A program made the translations under genes and the position numbers. A stretch of DNA of 37,745 nt from Candidatus Rokubacteria bacterium 13_1_40CM_68_15 (lineage in GTDB: Bacteria; Methylomirabilota; Methylomirabilia; Rokubacteriales; CSP1-6). Shown here in pieces: positions 9,858 to 18,973 of the stretch; the stretch's first letter is position 1; the number at the start of each line of letters is the position of its first letter. The notes under the pieces were generated by a model, which was not told where the DNA came from, ran no database searches, and saw only the letters and a list, made by a program, of their open reading frames with translations. Location of the stretch: contig MNEG01000144.1 of assembly GCA_001917585.1 (NCBI GenBank), forward strand, positions 1 through 37,745, given 5' to 3'.

Positions 9858-10423
9858 GTGAACTTGCCCATCGGCCTCACGATCACCCGGATCGTCGCCG
9901 TTCCTCTCCTCATCGTCTTCCTGATCTCGTCGTCCCGGGTCCATGCGGTGATCGCGGCCGGCATCTTCATCCTGGCCTCGCTCACCGACTGGCTCGACGG
10001 GGTGGTCGCGCGGCGCCGCAACCAGGTCACGACCCTCGGCACGCTGCTCGACCCGATCGCCGACAAGCTGCTGGTGGCCGCCGCGCTCGTCTCGCTCCTG
10101 CAGATCGACAAGATCGAGGCCTGGATCGTCGTCGTGATCATCGGACGTGAGCTGGCGGTGACCGGCTTGCGTGCGGTGGCGGCCGGCGTGGGCGTGATCG
10201 TGCCCGCGTCGCGACTGGCGAAATGGAAGACGGTCAGCCAGTACGTGGCGATCACGATGCTCATCGGCGAGAAAGGGTTGCCGTCGCCGGCGTTCCACGT
10301 GGCGGCCACCGCGGTGCTGTGGGTGGCGCTCGGCCTCACGGTCGTCTCCGCCGTGGACTACTTCTACCGGTTCTTCCGGAAGGCGGACTACCGCGCGATC
10401 GTCCCCGGCGAAGAACGCTGGTC

Positions 10424-10427
<4 letters not shown>
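9858..10427 (+). CDS. pgsA: CDP-diacylglycerol--glycerol-3-phosphate 3-phosphatidyltransferase
   Basis: Integral inner-membrane enzyme that makes phosphatidylglycerol phosphate from CDP-diacylglycerol and glycerol-3-phosphate. It has 189 residues with several hydrophobic helices. The CDP-alcohol phosphotransferase signature D-x2-DG-x2-AR-x8-G-x3-D-x3-D is complete: D44, D47, G48, A51, R52, G61, D65, D69. The start GTG 9858 has no Shine-Dalgarno sequence. The stop overlaps plsY as GTGA. With plsY and gpsA directly downstream it forms a three-gene phospholipid block, which favours PgsA over other CDP-alcohol transferases. Confidence 0.93.
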
Positions 10428-11016
<589 letters not shown>

Positions 11017-11020
<4 letters not shown>

Positions 11021-12006
11021 GGACGGCCGTCGTCGGCGGCGGGAGCTGGGGTACGGCGCTGGCGATCCATCTCGCGCGCACGGGCGCCGACGTCAGGATG
11101 TGGGCCCGCGAGCCCGAAGTGGTCGAGGGCCTCTCCCGGAGCCATCGCAATCCAATCTATCTCAGCGACATCGAATGCCCTGCGCGACTGACGGCGACGG
11201 CGGACCACGCGGCCGCGCTCCAGGGCGCCGAGCTCATCCTGGTCGTCGTGCCGTCGGAATTCGTCGCCGCGACGCTGAAGGATCTGCCTCGGATTCCGGC
11301 CGCCGTTCCCGTTGTCTCGGCGACGAAGGGTCTCGATCCGCAACGCCACGTGCGCATGACGGAGCTGGTGGCCGAGCGGTTTCCGGACGCGCCCATTGCC
11401 GCCCTGTCCGGACCTACGTTCGCACGCGAGGTCGCGCTCGGCCAGCCGACCGCGGCGGTGATCGCCTCGCGTGACGAGGTGCTGGCGCGCCGTCTCCAGG
11501 GCTGGCTGGGGAGCCGGGAATTCCGGCTCTACACCAATCGCGACGTCGTCGGCGTGGAGATGGGCGGTGCGCTGAAGAACGTGATCGCCGTCGCGACCGG
11601 CATCGCGGATGGGCTCGGCCTCGGTGAAAACGCCCGGGCGGCGCTGATCACGCGCGGCCTGGCCGAGCTGACGCGCCTGGCCGTGGCGCTCGGCGCTCAG
11701 CCGGCGACACTGGCCGGACTGGCCGGCATGGGTGACCTCGTGCTGACGTGCACCGGGACGCTGTCGCGCAACCGCGCGCTCGGCATGGCGCTGGCCCGAG
11801 GACAAAGTCGCGATGCGGTCGAGGGACAGACGCGGATGATCGCCGAAGGCGCCCGTACCGTGTCTTCTGCGCTCGCGCTGGCCGCGCGGCTCGGCGTCAA
11901 CCTGCCGATCTGTGCCGAAGTCGGCTCCGTGCTGTTCCAGGGCAAGTCGCCCGGCGACGCCCTGGCGGCGCTGCTCGGCCGCGCCGCTCGTCCGGAGGAT
12001 GCCTAG
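11017..12006 (+). CDS. gpsA: Glycerol-3-phosphate dehydrogenase [NAD(P)+]
   Basis: Reduces dihydroxyacetone phosphate to sn-glycerol-3-phosphate for phospholipid synthesis. It has 329 residues. The Rossmann loop GGGSWGTALA begins at residue 7, the SATKGL segment is near 101-106, SGPTFAREVA near 131-140, and the catalytic lysine is K187 in EMGGALKNVIA, followed by GLGLGENARAALITRG. The ATG overlaps the plsY stop by 4 bp. It supplies the substrate of PlsY and PgsA, which explains the gene order. Confidence 0.96.
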
Positions 12007-12007
12007 C

Positions 12008-13006
12008 GTGTCCGAGCTGAGGAAGGACCCCGTGGTGGGACGGTGGGTCATCATCTCGACGGAGCGGGCACGCCGGCCGTCGGACTTCGGCCCAGACCCG
12101 GTGCGTCCTCACCTGGTGAGCTGCGTGTTCTGCGCTGGCCACGAGGACAAGACGCCGCCCGAGATCCTCGCCGGCCGGCCACCCGGCAGCCCACCGAACT
12201 CACCGGGCTGGACGTACCGTGTGGTCCCGAACAAGTTCCCCGCGCTGCGCATCGAGGGCGAGCTCGAGCCGAGCGGCGAGGGGCCCTATGACCGGATGTC
12301 GGGAATCGGCGCTCACGAGGTGGTGATCGAGAGCCCGGACCACGCGGCGTCCCTGGCGACGATGCCGACCGACGCCGTCGCCGAGGTCCTGCTCGCCTTC
12401 CGTGAGCGCGTGCTCGATCTCAAGAAGGATGGCCGCTTCCAGTCCATCCTCGTCTTCAAGAATCACGGCGAGGCCGCCGGCGCCTCGCTGGAGCATCCGC
12501 ACTCGCAGCTCATCGCGCTCCCCATCATCCCGATCATGATCACCGAGGAGCTGGCCGGCTCCGCCAAGCTCTGGGACATCAAGGAGCGCTGCGTGTGGTG
12601 TGACGTCGTGCGCGAGGAGCGGCGCGGTCGCCGACGGCTCATCATCGACCGGGACGGCTTCGTGGCGATCGCCCCCTTCGCCCCGCGCTTTCCCTTCGAG
12701 ACTTGGATCCTGCCCACCCGGCATCGCTCGGCCTTCGAGGACTCGGGCCTGGACGAGCTGCGCGCGCTGGCCAGCGTGCTCGGAGACTTCCTGCGCCGCA
12801 TGAACCGCACGCTGCACGATCCGCCGTACAACTTCATGCTCCACAGCGCGCCCGTCCACGAGCCGGCGCTCGAGTATTTCCACTGGCACCTCGAGATCAT
12901 CCCCAAGCTGACGCGGGTCGCCGGCTTCGAGTGGGGCAGCGGCTTCTTCATCAACCCCGTGCCGCCCGAGGACGCCGCCACCGCGCTGCGCGAGGCCGCG
13001 GGCTGA
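12008..13006 (+). CDS. galT: Galactose-1-phosphate uridylyltransferase
   Basis: Transfers UMP between UDP-glucose and galactose-1-phosphate. The HIT-like fold has the active-site triad EHPHSQ, with H165 the expected uridylylated histidine. The zinc-binding pair C39 and C42 is in CVFCAGHEDKTPPEI, and a second CVWC pair lies in the C-terminal half. Two in-frame starts exist: ATG 11999 directly abuts the GGAGG at 11994-11998, while GTG 12008 sits 9 bases from it, so GTG 12008 is chosen, giving 332 residues. galK and galE are not nearby. Use in nucleotide-sugar supply rather than galactose breakdown is possible. Confidence 0.9.
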   Translation: MSELRKDPVVGRWVIISTERARRPSDFGPDPVRPHLVSCVFCAGHEDKTPPEILAGRPPGSPPNSPGWTYRVVPNKFPALRIEGELEPSGEGPYDRMSGIGAHEVVIESPDHAASLATMPTDAVAEVLLAFRERVLDLKKDGRFQSILVFKNHGEAAGASLEHPHSQLIALPIIPIMITEELAGSAKLWDIKERCVWCDVVREERRGRRRLIIDRDGFVAIAPFAPRFPFETWILPTRHRSAFEDSGLDELRALASVLGDFLRRMNRTLHDPPYNFMLHSAPVHEPALEYFHWHLEIIPKLTRVAGFEWGSGFFINPVPPEDAATALREAAG

Positions 13007-13029
13007 CTCGGAAAGGCCGGGGCCGGAGG

Positions 13030-13057
13030 TAGACGGCTCGCGGTCGCGTGATACTAT
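13030..13057 (+). promoter_or_regulatory. Promoter of the tRNA cluster
   Basis: TAGACG (13030-13035) lies 16 bp before an extended -10, TG-A-TACTAT (13049-13057). The predicted start near 13064 is about 20 bp before tRNA-Gly. It is AT-rich against a GC-rich background and stands in a 77-bp gap after galT. Confidence 0.6.
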
Positions 13058-13083
13058 ATGGCGCTGTCGCAGGAACCGGTGAT

Positions 13084-13158
<75 letters not shown>

Positions 13159-13188
13159 CCCACTCCTCGACCTGACTCCTCGTCTCAC

Positions 13189-13264
13189 GGCGGCGTAGCC
13201 AAGTGGCTAAGGCGGAGGTCTGCAAAACCTCTATGCAGCGGTTCGAATCCGCTCGCCGCCTCCA
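13189..13264 (+). tRNA. tRNA-Cys(GCA)
   Basis: The acceptor stem GGCGGCG pairs with CGCCGCC and is followed by TCCA (CCA encoded). The anticodon stem GAGGT/ACCTC encloses CTGCAAA, with anticodon GCA at 13222-13224. The T-arm AGCGGTTCGAATCCGCT is canonical. It lies 30 bp after tRNA-Gly, probably in the same transcript. Confidence 0.97.
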
Positions 13265-13287
13265 TTTCCCCTCGCTAGAATCGTGAT

Positions 13288-13374
13288 GGGGGCGTGGCGA
13301 AACTGGCAACCGCTAAGGGCTTAAAACCCTTCGCCCGCAAGGGCTTGCAGGTTCGAATCCTGCCGCCCCTACCA
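13288..13374 (+). tRNA. tRNA-Leu(UAA)
   Basis: An 87-nt class II tRNA with encoded CCA. The acceptor GGGGGCG pairs with CGCCCCT, with one G-U pair at the end. The anticodon stem AAGGG/CCCTT encloses CTTAAAA, with anticodon TAA at 13322-13324. A long variable arm precedes the T-arm GCAGGTTCGAATCCTGC. A LAGLIDADG reading frame is open through the 3' half of this tRNA and continues directly past its CCA. Confidence 0.95.
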
Positions 13375-13937
13375 ACTTCCTCTCAGTACCGCGCGTACGT
13401 ATATCTTCTCGGGATTTATCTCGGCGACGGTTGCCTCGCGTGGACCGGTCGCACGTTTCGCCTCCTCATCTATCTCAATGTGTCGCAGTCTGAAGTCATC
13501 CAGGAGTGTGTCGATGCAGTCACGATTCTCGTTCCGGAGCGACGCGTTGGCCTCGTTCGCCATGGCGCTCGCCGTGTGGCCGTGAGCAGCTACGCGCGCG
13601 CCTGGCGGGAGCTGTTTCCACAACACGGGCCCGGCCGGAAGCACACGCGGCGGATCGAGCTTTCTGCCTGGCAGCGCGGATTGGCGGACTTGTATCCGGC
13701 CGCCCTGGTTCGCGGTCTCATCCAGTCCGACGCTGCCGCCACCGCCGCGTCGTCAATGGAACCAACTATCCCGCGTATTCGTTCTCCAACCGGTCGGACG
13801 ACATCCTCGGGGTGTTTACCTGGGGCTGCGATCTGATGGGTGTACGCTGGCGACGGGCGAATCGGTCCACGATTTCCATTGCCCGCCGGCGCGACGTGGC
13901 CCTTCTCGACCACGTCATGGGAGTCGCCGATGTCTAG
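13375..13937 (+). pseudogene. LAGLIDADG homing-endonuclease relic abutting tRNA-Leu, frameshifted
   Basis: Right after the tRNA CCA the frame reads YLLGIYLGDGCLA, a LAGLIDADG helix (13405-13431). It continues with FPQHGPGRKHTRRIEL and LVRGLIQSD, the second helix region of a homing-endonuclease-like family that I recall chiefly from Actinobacteria. After GAC at 13729-13731 the frame drifts. One base later (the third forward frame) the expected ending resumes: YPAYSFSNRSDDILGVF, GVRWRRANRSTISIARR, and stop TAG at 13937. Adding one G after 13731 would restore SDGC and join the two parts. There is no ATG or plausible alternative start between the tRNA and the first motif; the only in-frame start candidates lie inside the tRNA gene (for example GTG 13294). 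It is either a decayed mobile gene or a sequencing slip. Confidence 0.8.
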
Positions 13938-14151
13938 AAGGCTGTTCCACGAGGCGCGAACCTCAGCGCTCCTCGTCGTCATGGCGGCCGTGGGGCTCGC
14001 GTTCGATCTGTCGGTCGCGGGCTGCTCGACCACCACCACGACCGCTCCGGTCCCGGCCGTCTCCACGGGGGCCGACGTCGAGCGCTGCCAGGCGTCCGGC
14101 GGTGTCTGGCGCAACGGCATGTGCACGACGATGGGCGGCGGCGGGTACTGA
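13930..14151 (+). CDS. Small hypothetical lipoprotein
   Basis: A 73-residue protein with a lipoprotein signal: basic N-terminus MSRRLFHEAR, hydrophobic stretch ALLVVMAAVGLAF, and lipobox VAGC with the lipidated Cys at residue 32. The mature part is about 42 residues: a Thr-rich linker STTTTTAP, then a short cysteine pair CQASGGVWRNGMC that could form a disulfide, then GGGGY. The ATG lies 8 bp inside the end of the endonuclease relic. The stop is adjacent to the stop of the convergent YdcF gene with no gap. No function is recognised. Export and lipidation are predicted from the signal; Lgt is encoded nearby. Confidence 0.65.
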   Translation: MSRRLFHEARTSALLVVMAAVGLAFDLSVAGCSTTTTTAPVPAVSTGADVERCQASGGVWRNGMCTTMGGGGY

Positions 14152-14799
14152 TCAGGACTTCGGGTCGAACGTCGGCAGCGGACTGCCGAGCATGAAGTGG
14201 ACGATCCCGAGGGCCTCGTGGATCGTCTCCTCCAGCGTGCGCCGTGACGCCCACCACCGCCGCGCGTCGTACGGCTCCCACGACGTCGGATACACGAGCG
14301 CGGGCACCGTGCGCTCGTAACGCGAGCTCCAGATCAGGCGTACGCGCCGGGTGTGGTTGGCCGACGTCACCAGGATCACGCGCCGGAGGCCTTGCCTGGT
14401 CGCGAAGGCGAAGTCGCCGGCGAGCTCCTGCACCGTGTTGTCCACTTCCTGGGAGAGCGTGACGATGGCGGCATCGGGCACGCCCACGTGGCGAAGGACC
14501 CGCACGGAGCGCTCCTGCCGCGACGGCTCGCCGCTGACCTGTCGGGCGATGGAGATCGCATCCCGGCCGCGCGCGACCACGACGCTTGGGGCGTACCCGA
14601 GGCGGTAGAGCGCGGCCGCCTCCAGCTCGCGAACCGGGGTTCCCCCGTCCAGGACGAAGATCGCATCGCTCGGCTGGAGGGCATCGGTAACGACCAGGGC
14701 CGCCCCCAGCGCCGGGATGCCGAGGCCCACGGCGACCAGGGCCACGGCCACGAGCGCCGGCACCACCACTGCCCACCACCGGAAACGTCGCTGGTTCAT
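14152..14799 (-). CDS. YdcF/ElyC-like DUF218 membrane-anchored protein
   Basis: A 215-residue protein with one N-terminal hydrophobic segment (about residues 9-35) and a DUF218 domain. The family marks are AIFVLDGGTPVRELEAAALYR, VDNTVQELAGD (the conserved N-T pair), ILVTSANHTRR and IHEALGIV near the C-terminus. DUF218 proteins such as ElyC and SanA act at the cell envelope in E. coli, and YdcF binds S-adenosylmethionine in vitro; no specific reaction can be assigned here. It is divergent from lgt across only 39 bp and convergent with the small lipoprotein gene. Confidence 0.85.
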   Translation of the reverse strand: MNQRRFRWWAVVVPALVAVALVAVGLGIPALGAALVVTDALQPSDAIFVLDGGTPVRELEAAALYRLGYAPSVVVARGRDAISIARQVSGEPSRQERSVRVLRHVGVPDAAIVTLSQEVDNTVQELAGDFAFATRQGLRRVILVTSANHTRRVRLIWSSRYERTVPALVYPTSWEPYDARRWWASRRTLEETIHEALGIVHFMLGSPLPTFDPKS

Positions 14800-14828
14800 T
14801 GGAAAAATGGGGCCCGGCGGGCTATCTT
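14799..14828 (+). promoter_or_regulatory. Promoter of lgt in a 39-bp divergent gap
   Basis: TTGGAA (14799-14804) and TATCTT (14823-14828) are 18 bp apart; the predicted start lies about 4 nt before the lgt ATG. The -10 region read on the other strand gives TAAGAT, a possible -10 for the ydcF-like gene, so the two may share one AT-rich core. Confidence 0.5.
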
Positions 14829-14838
14829 ACCTGACGTC

Positions 14839-15636
14839 ATGGCCTCGCCCGGCGCTATCGCGTTCGAGATCGGACCGCTCGTGGTCCGTTGGTACGGAAT
14901 CCTGATGGCGGTGGCCATCGTCGTCGGACTGTGGCTCGGCCATCGCGAGGCGAAGCGCGAGAGACTTCCCGCCGACGACATCATCAGCGCCGCGCAGTGG
15001 GCGATCCTGGCCGGCCTGGTCGGCGCCCGCCTGTACGAAGTGATCTTCAACTGGGATTACTACGGACAGTACCCGGCGAAGATCATCGCCGTGTGGGAAG
15101 GCGGACTCGCCATCCACGGCGGCCTCATCGTGGGACCGCTGGTGGGCGCGCTCCTGGCGTGGCGCTGGCGCCTGCCCGTGCTGCGGGGCTTCGACGTGGC
15201 CGCGCCCAGCATCGCGATCGGACAGGCCATCGGACGGTGGGGGAACTTCTTCAACGAGGAAGCGTTCGGTCGGCCGACGAACTTGCCCTGGAAGCTCTAC
15301 ATCTCGCCGGCGCACCGGCCGCCGGGGTTCGGCCAGTTCGAGTACTTCCATCCGACGTTCCTCTACGAGTCGCTGTGGGACTTCGCCGTCTTCGTGCTCC
15401 TGGTTGCCTGGCTGCGCCCACGGCTGCGCGAGCACCCGGGCGCGCTCTTCTTCACCTACATCGGGCTCTATTCGATCGGACGCTTTGCCATCGAGGCGCT
15501 CCGTCTCGACAGCTTCTGGGTCGGACAGTTCCGCGTCCCACAGCTCGCCAGTCTGGCCGGCGTGATCGTGGCGCTCATCGGTGTCGGCTGGACGTACCGC
15601 CGCACGCGCCCGGCGCACGGAGCCTCGAGCGCCTAG
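14839..15636 (+). CDS. lgt: Phosphatidylglycerol--prolipoprotein diacylglyceryl transferase
   Basis: Inner-membrane enzyme that attaches diacylglycerol from phosphatidylglycerol to the lipobox cysteine of prolipoproteins. It has 265 residues with about seven hydrophobic segments. Conserved parts are the GGLAIHGGLIVG loop (H93) and the Lgt signature GRWGNFFNEEAFG (R133, N136, E140), then a TM-rich C-terminus with SIGRFAIEALR. The start ATG 14839 follows a promoter-like -10 by 10 bp and lacks a clear ribosome-binding site. The frame is open further upstream, but that part is antisense to ydcF. Phosphatidylglycerol synthesis (pgsA) is encoded 4.4 kb upstream. Confidence 0.96.
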   Translation: MASPGAIAFEIGPLVVRWYGILMAVAIVVGLWLGHREAKRERLPADDIISAAQWAILAGLVGARLYEVIFNWDYYGQYPAKIIAVWEGGLAIHGGLIVGPLVGALLAWRWRLPVLRGFDVAAPSIAIGQAIGRWGNFFNEEAFGRPTNLPWKLYISPAHRPPGFGQFEYFHPTFLYESLWDFAVFVLLVAWLRPRLREHPGALFFTYIGLYSIGRFAIEALRLDSFWVGQFRVPQLASLAGVIVALIGVGWTYRRTRPAHGASSA

Positions 15637-15644
15637 ATCAGGCT

Positions 15645-15841
15645 ATTTCGCAGCCAAGCTCCTCGACCTGGCTACCGACATCACTCAACCGATAGGTAAA
15701 ACGAACGTAGCCACACGTTCCTTGACCTCTCACCCACGGCCCGAGCTGCACTCCAACGCTTCGTTACAATAACGAACGCAGCCGCGCGCCCCTCGATGTC
15801 TCACCCACGTTTCGAACTGCACTCCAACGCTTCGCTACAAT
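15645..15841 (+). repeat. Tandem repeat before rtcB (family copy B)
   Basis: Two 70-bp copies at 15701-15770 and 15772-15841 match at about 57 of 70 positions. Both contain ACGAACG-AGCC, TCTCACCCACG, CTGCACTCCAACGCTTCG and end in TACAAT. A weaker third copy of the upstream half (CGCAGCC, CCTCGA, GGCTACC) starts near 15649. The unit matches the repeat before hslU at 3404-3534 in motif order and length. The last TACAAT ends 6 bp before the rtcB ATG. The rest of the 211-bp gap after lgt shows no gene. Confidence 0.85.
15836..15841 (+). promoter_or_regulatory. -10 element for leaderless rtcB transcript
   Basis: TACAAT ends six bases before the rtcB ATG at 15848. With normal spacing the transcript would start at or next to the A of ATG. 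No Shine-Dalgarno sequence is present upstream. The -35 region is weak (TTCGAA, 19 bp upstream). Confidence 0.55.
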
Positions 15842-15847
15842 ATCCCG

Positions 15848-17248
15848 ATGAAGCTGGAGCAGATCGGGCCGTATCTCTGGCGCATCCCGCCGGACGCCAA
15901 GCCTGGCATGCGCGTGCCCGGGCTGATCGTCGCCGACGAGGCGCTGATCTCGCGCATCCGTCACGAAGCGTCGCTGGACCAGCTGGCGAACGGCGCGACG
16001 CTGCCCGGGATCGTGAAGGCCGCGCTCGCCATGCCCGACATCCACCAGGGCTACGGCCTGCCCGTGGGCGGCGTGGTGGCCACCGACGCCGAGCGCGGCG
16101 TCGTGAGCCCGGGGGCGATCGGGTTCGACATCAACTGCGGCGTGCGCCTGCTCGCGACCAGCCTCGATGCCGCCGAGGTGAGACCGCGCCTCGACGACCT
16201 CGTGAATGCCCTCTACGCGTCCATCCCGACGGGCGTGGGCTCAGTGAGCCGCGTGGCGCTCGCGCCGCGCGATCTGAGCCGCGTGCTGGAACGCGGCGCG
16301 GCGTGGGCCGTCGAGCGCGGCTGGGGGGACGGGGAGGACATCGGCCGGCTGGAATCGGAGGGACGGATCGCCGGGGCCGACGCGGCAGCTGTCTCCGCCC
16401 AGGCGCTCGATCGCGGTCGCCGCCAGCTGGGCACGCTGGGGTCCGGCAACCACTTTCTCGAGATCCAGCTGGTCGACGAGGTCTTCGACGAGAGCCGGGC
16501 GAGCGAGCTGGGAGTGCGATCAGGCCAGGTCACCGTGATGATCCATACGGGCTCTCGTGGCCTTGGACATCAGGTGTGCACGGACTACCTGAAGACGACC
16601 GAGCGAGCCTTGCGTCGGTATGGGATCACCGTCCCCGATCGCCAGCTTGCCTGCGCGCCGGTCGACTCCGAGGAAGCGCAGGGCTATCTCGGCGCCATGC
16701 GAGGCGCCGCCAACTTCGCCTTCGCCAACCGGCAGCTTCTCACTCACTGGGCGCGGGAAGTCTTCGAGCGCGTGCTCGCGCGGTCGCCGCGCGATCTCGG
16801 CATGCGCGTGGTGTACGACGTCGCTCACAACATCGCCAAGGAAGAGGAGTACGAGATCGACGGCCGGCGGCGCAGGCTCCTCGTCCATCGGAAGGGGGCC
16901 ACGCGGGCGTTTCCCGGCCAGCCGGTGCTGGTCCCCGGCGACATGGGCCGCTACTCCTTCCTCCTCGTCGGCACCGACATCGCCATGCGCGAGACGTTCG
17001 GCAGCACCTGTCACGGCGCCGGCCGCGTGCTCAGCCGGACGGCGGCGGTGAAGGCGGCGCGTGGCCGGAGCATCGCCGACGAGCTGGCCGCGCAGGGCAT
17101 CGTGGCGCGCGCCACGGGCCGCGACGCCCTCGCCGAGGAGATGCCGGAGGCCTACAAGGACGTGAGAGACGTCGTGGACGTCGTGCACAACTTCGGCATC
17201 TCGACGAAAGTGGCGCGCCTGCGGCCCATCGGCGTGATCAAGGGCTGA
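15848..17248 (+). CDS. rtcB: RNA-splicing ligase RtcB
   Basis: GTP- and Mn2+-dependent ligase joining 2',3'-cyclic phosphate (or 3'-phosphate) and 5'-OH RNA ends, in tRNA splicing or RNA repair. It has 466 residues. Metal and GTP-binding motifs are clear: MPDIHQGYGLPVGGV, GFDINCGVRLL, GSGNHFLEIQ, HTGSRGLG, VYDVAHNIAKEE, HRKGATRAFP, and CHGAGRVLSR. His389 in CHGAGR sits 77 residues from the C-terminus, matching the guanylylated His404 of the 481-residue Pyrococcus enzyme as I recall it. The start ATG 15848 is predicted to be leaderless. No rtcA or rtcR lies nearby; the next gene is a radical SAM protein 18 bp downstream. Confidence 0.96.
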   Translation: MKLEQIGPYLWRIPPDAKPGMRVPGLIVADEALISRIRHEASLDQLANGATLPGIVKAALAMPDIHQGYGLPVGGVVATDAERGVVSPGAIGFDINCGVRLLATSLDAAEVRPRLDDLVNALYASIPTGVGSVSRVALAPRDLSRVLERGAAWAVERGWGDGEDIGRLESEGRIAGADAAAVSAQALDRGRRQLGTLGSGNHFLEIQLVDEVFDESRASELGVRSGQVTVMIHTGSRGLGHQVCTDYLKTTERALRRYGITVPDRQLACAPVDSEEAQGYLGAMRGAANFAFANRQLLTHWAREVFERVLARSPRDLGMRVVYDVAHNIAKEEEYEIDGRRRRLLVHRKGATRAFPGQPVLVPGDMGRYSFLLVGTDIAMRETFGSTCHGAGRVLSRTAAVKAARGRSIADELAAQGIVARATGRDALAEEMPEAYKDVRDVVDVVHNFGISTKVARLRPIGVIKG

Positions 17249-17253
17249 CGTGA

Positions 17254-17259
17254 TACAGT
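17254..17259 (+). promoter_or_regulatory. Possible -10 for the radical SAM gene
   Basis: TACAGT lies seven bases before the ATG at 17267, directly after the rtcB stop. There is no Shine-Dalgarno sequence, so a leaderless start is plausible. The extended TGA-TACAGT form strengthens it slightly. Confidence 0.45.
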
Positions 17260-17266
17260 GACGAAG

Positions 17267-18973
17267 ATGTCTTGGAATCTAAAGAAGAAAGTCCAGGAAG
17301 TGCTCGCCGAGGAGCAGGGTACGTTCCGCAAGGAGTGGGGTGGCAAGATCGCCATCGCCCTCGTCTACCCCAACACCTACGCCGTGGGCATGTCGAACCT
17401 GGGCTTCCAGACCATCTACTGGCACCTCAACCAGCTTCCCGACGTCGTCTGCGAGCGCGTGTTCTTGCCCGACCCCGCGGACGTCGACGAGATGCGGCGG
17501 ACCGAGACCGCACCGTTTTCGCTGGAGTCTCTGCGGCCGCTGTCCGACTTCCACATGATCGGCTTCTCGGTGACCTACGAGGGCGACTACATCAACACGC
17601 TGAGGCTGCTCGACCTCGCCAGGATTCCGCTCCGCGCGGCGGAGCGCCGGCCGGGCGATCCGCTCGTGCTGATGGGAGGCGTCTGCGCGTTCTCGAACCC
17701 GGAGCCGATGGCTCCGTTCATGGACTTCATCGCCGTCGGCGAGGGCGAGGAGCTGGTGCGCGAGCTCATCGCGCTCTACCGTGACGAGGCCGGCAATCGC
17801 GACGTGTTTCTGGAGCGCGTGGCGAAGGTGGCCGGCGTCTACGTTCCCGGGCACTACGACATCGCCTACCATCCCGACGGCGCGCTCTCCGCGGTACTGC
17901 CGCGCGCGGGCGCGCCGGCCGTCGTCGTCAAGCGCCGGCTGCCCGACGTGGACCGCTTCGAGACGATCTCGCTCGTGAAGACTCCGCGGGCGGAGTACGG
18001 CCACATGGCGCTGCTGGAGGTGGGCAAGGGCTGTGGCCGCGGCTGCCGGTTCTGTCTGGAGGGGCAGGTGTACCGTCCGGTGCGTCATCGCAGCGTCGCG
18101 GCGCTCGCTGACACCGTCGCTCGCCTGGCACAGGATTCCGCCAATCGCCGCATCGGCCTCGTCGGCGCCTGCGTGTCGGACTACCCGTGGATCGGCGACC
18201 TCCTGAAGGTCGTGGAGGCGAACGGCCTCGAGCTGTCCATCTCCTCACTCCGCGCCGACAGCCTCACCGACGACCTGGTGGCGGCGATTGCCCGAGGCGG
18301 CCATCGCACACTCACGGTCGCGCCCGAAGCTGGCACCGAGCGGTTGCGCCGTGCGATCCGCAAGGCGATCAGCGACGAGCAGCTCTATGCCGCCTGCGAC
18401 CTGGTCCGGCAGCACGGCATTCCGAACCTCAAGACCTACTTCATGATCGGCCAGCCGACCGAGACCGCGGAGGACGTCGAAGCGATTCCGGACCTCGCGC
18501 GGCGGATGCTGGAGCGGCTGCGCGTCCTCGATCCGGCCGGGCGACCGTTCGGACGCCTGACGCTCTCCATCTCCTCCTTCGTGCCGAAGCCCTGGACACC
18601 ATTCCAGTGGGCGCCCTTCGACGGCGCCGAGTCGCTCTCGGCCAAGCTCGACGTCATCAAGCGCGGGGCCCGCAAGCTCTCCAACGTCCGCGTGCTTCAC
18701 GAGAACCCCCGCGAAGCGGCGCTCCAGGCGCTACTGGCGCGTGGCGATCGCCGCGTGGGCGACTTCCTCGAGATCGCGGCGCGGCTGGAGGGGGACTGGC
18801 GTCGAGCGTTGCGCGAGTGGGACGGCGATCCGGGCTTCTACACCACGCGGGCGCGCGATGTCGCCGAGCGGATGCCGTGGGACCACTTCGACGTCGGCGT
18901 CAAGAAGGCCGGGCTCGTGCGCGAGTGGGAGCGCGCGCAGGCCGAGTCGGCGACCGCCGTGGTGACGTCGTGA
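17267..18973 (+). CDS. B12-binding-type radical SAM protein (TIGR03960-like)
   Basis: A 568-residue radical SAM protein. The N-terminal third resembles the cobalamin-binding-like domain of the TIGR03960 family ([61 protein letters not shown]). The radical SAM core has the cluster motif C256-x3-C260-x2-C263 in [12 protein letters not shown], followed by [21 protein letters not shown] and [11 protein letters not shown]. In many genomes this family is fused or adjacent to a DUF2344 (TIGR03936) domain; here that domain is absent. The substrate is unknown. The start ATG 17267 is preferred over GTG 17258 because the -10-like TACAGT overlaps the latter. The stop overlaps moaA as GTGA. Confidence 0.85.
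   Translation: MSWNLKKKVQEVLAEEQGTFRKEWGGKIAIALVYPNTYAVGMSNLGFQTIYWHLNQLPDVVCERVFLPDPADVDEMRRTETAPFSLESLRPLSDFHMIGFSVTYEGDYINTLRLLDLARIPLRAAERRPGDPLVLMGGVCAFSNPEPMAPFMDFIAVGEGEELVRELIALYRDEAGNRDVFLERVAKVAGVYVPGHYDIAYHPDGALSAVLPRAGAPAVVVKRRLPDVDRFETISLVKTPRAEYGHMALLEVGKGCGRGCRFCLEGQVYRPVRHRSVAALADTVARLAQDSANRRIGLVGACVSDYPWIGDLLKVVEANGLELSISSLRADSLTDDLVAAIARGGHRTLTVAPEAGTERLRRAIRKAISDEQLYAACDLVRQHGIPNLKTYFMIGQPTETAEDVEAIPDLARRMLERLRVLDPAGRPFGRLTLSISSFVPKPWTPFQWAPFDGAESLSAKLDVIKRGARKLSNVRVLHENPREAALQALLARGDRRVGDFLEIAARLEGDWRRALREWDGDPGFYTTRARDVAERMPWDHFDVGVKKAGLVREWERAQAESATAVVTS

Noticed and set aside
13288-13937. Group I intron in tRNA-Leu(UAA), a classic intron site
   Set aside because: The tRNA is continuous through the anticodon loop and CCA; the endonuclease lies after the tRNA, not within it.
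13375-14151. Integrative element with att sites at the tRNA cluster
   Set aside because: No integrase and no direct repeat of the tRNA 3' end found downstream.
14353-14838. 162-residue N-terminal extension of Lgt
   Set aside because: It is antisense to the ydcF-like gene; Lgt starts at ATG 14839 as in its family.
15637-15847. Riboswitch or small RNA upstream of rtcB
   Set aside because: The sequence is explained by the tandem repeat; no conserved riboswitch core or long hairpin seen.
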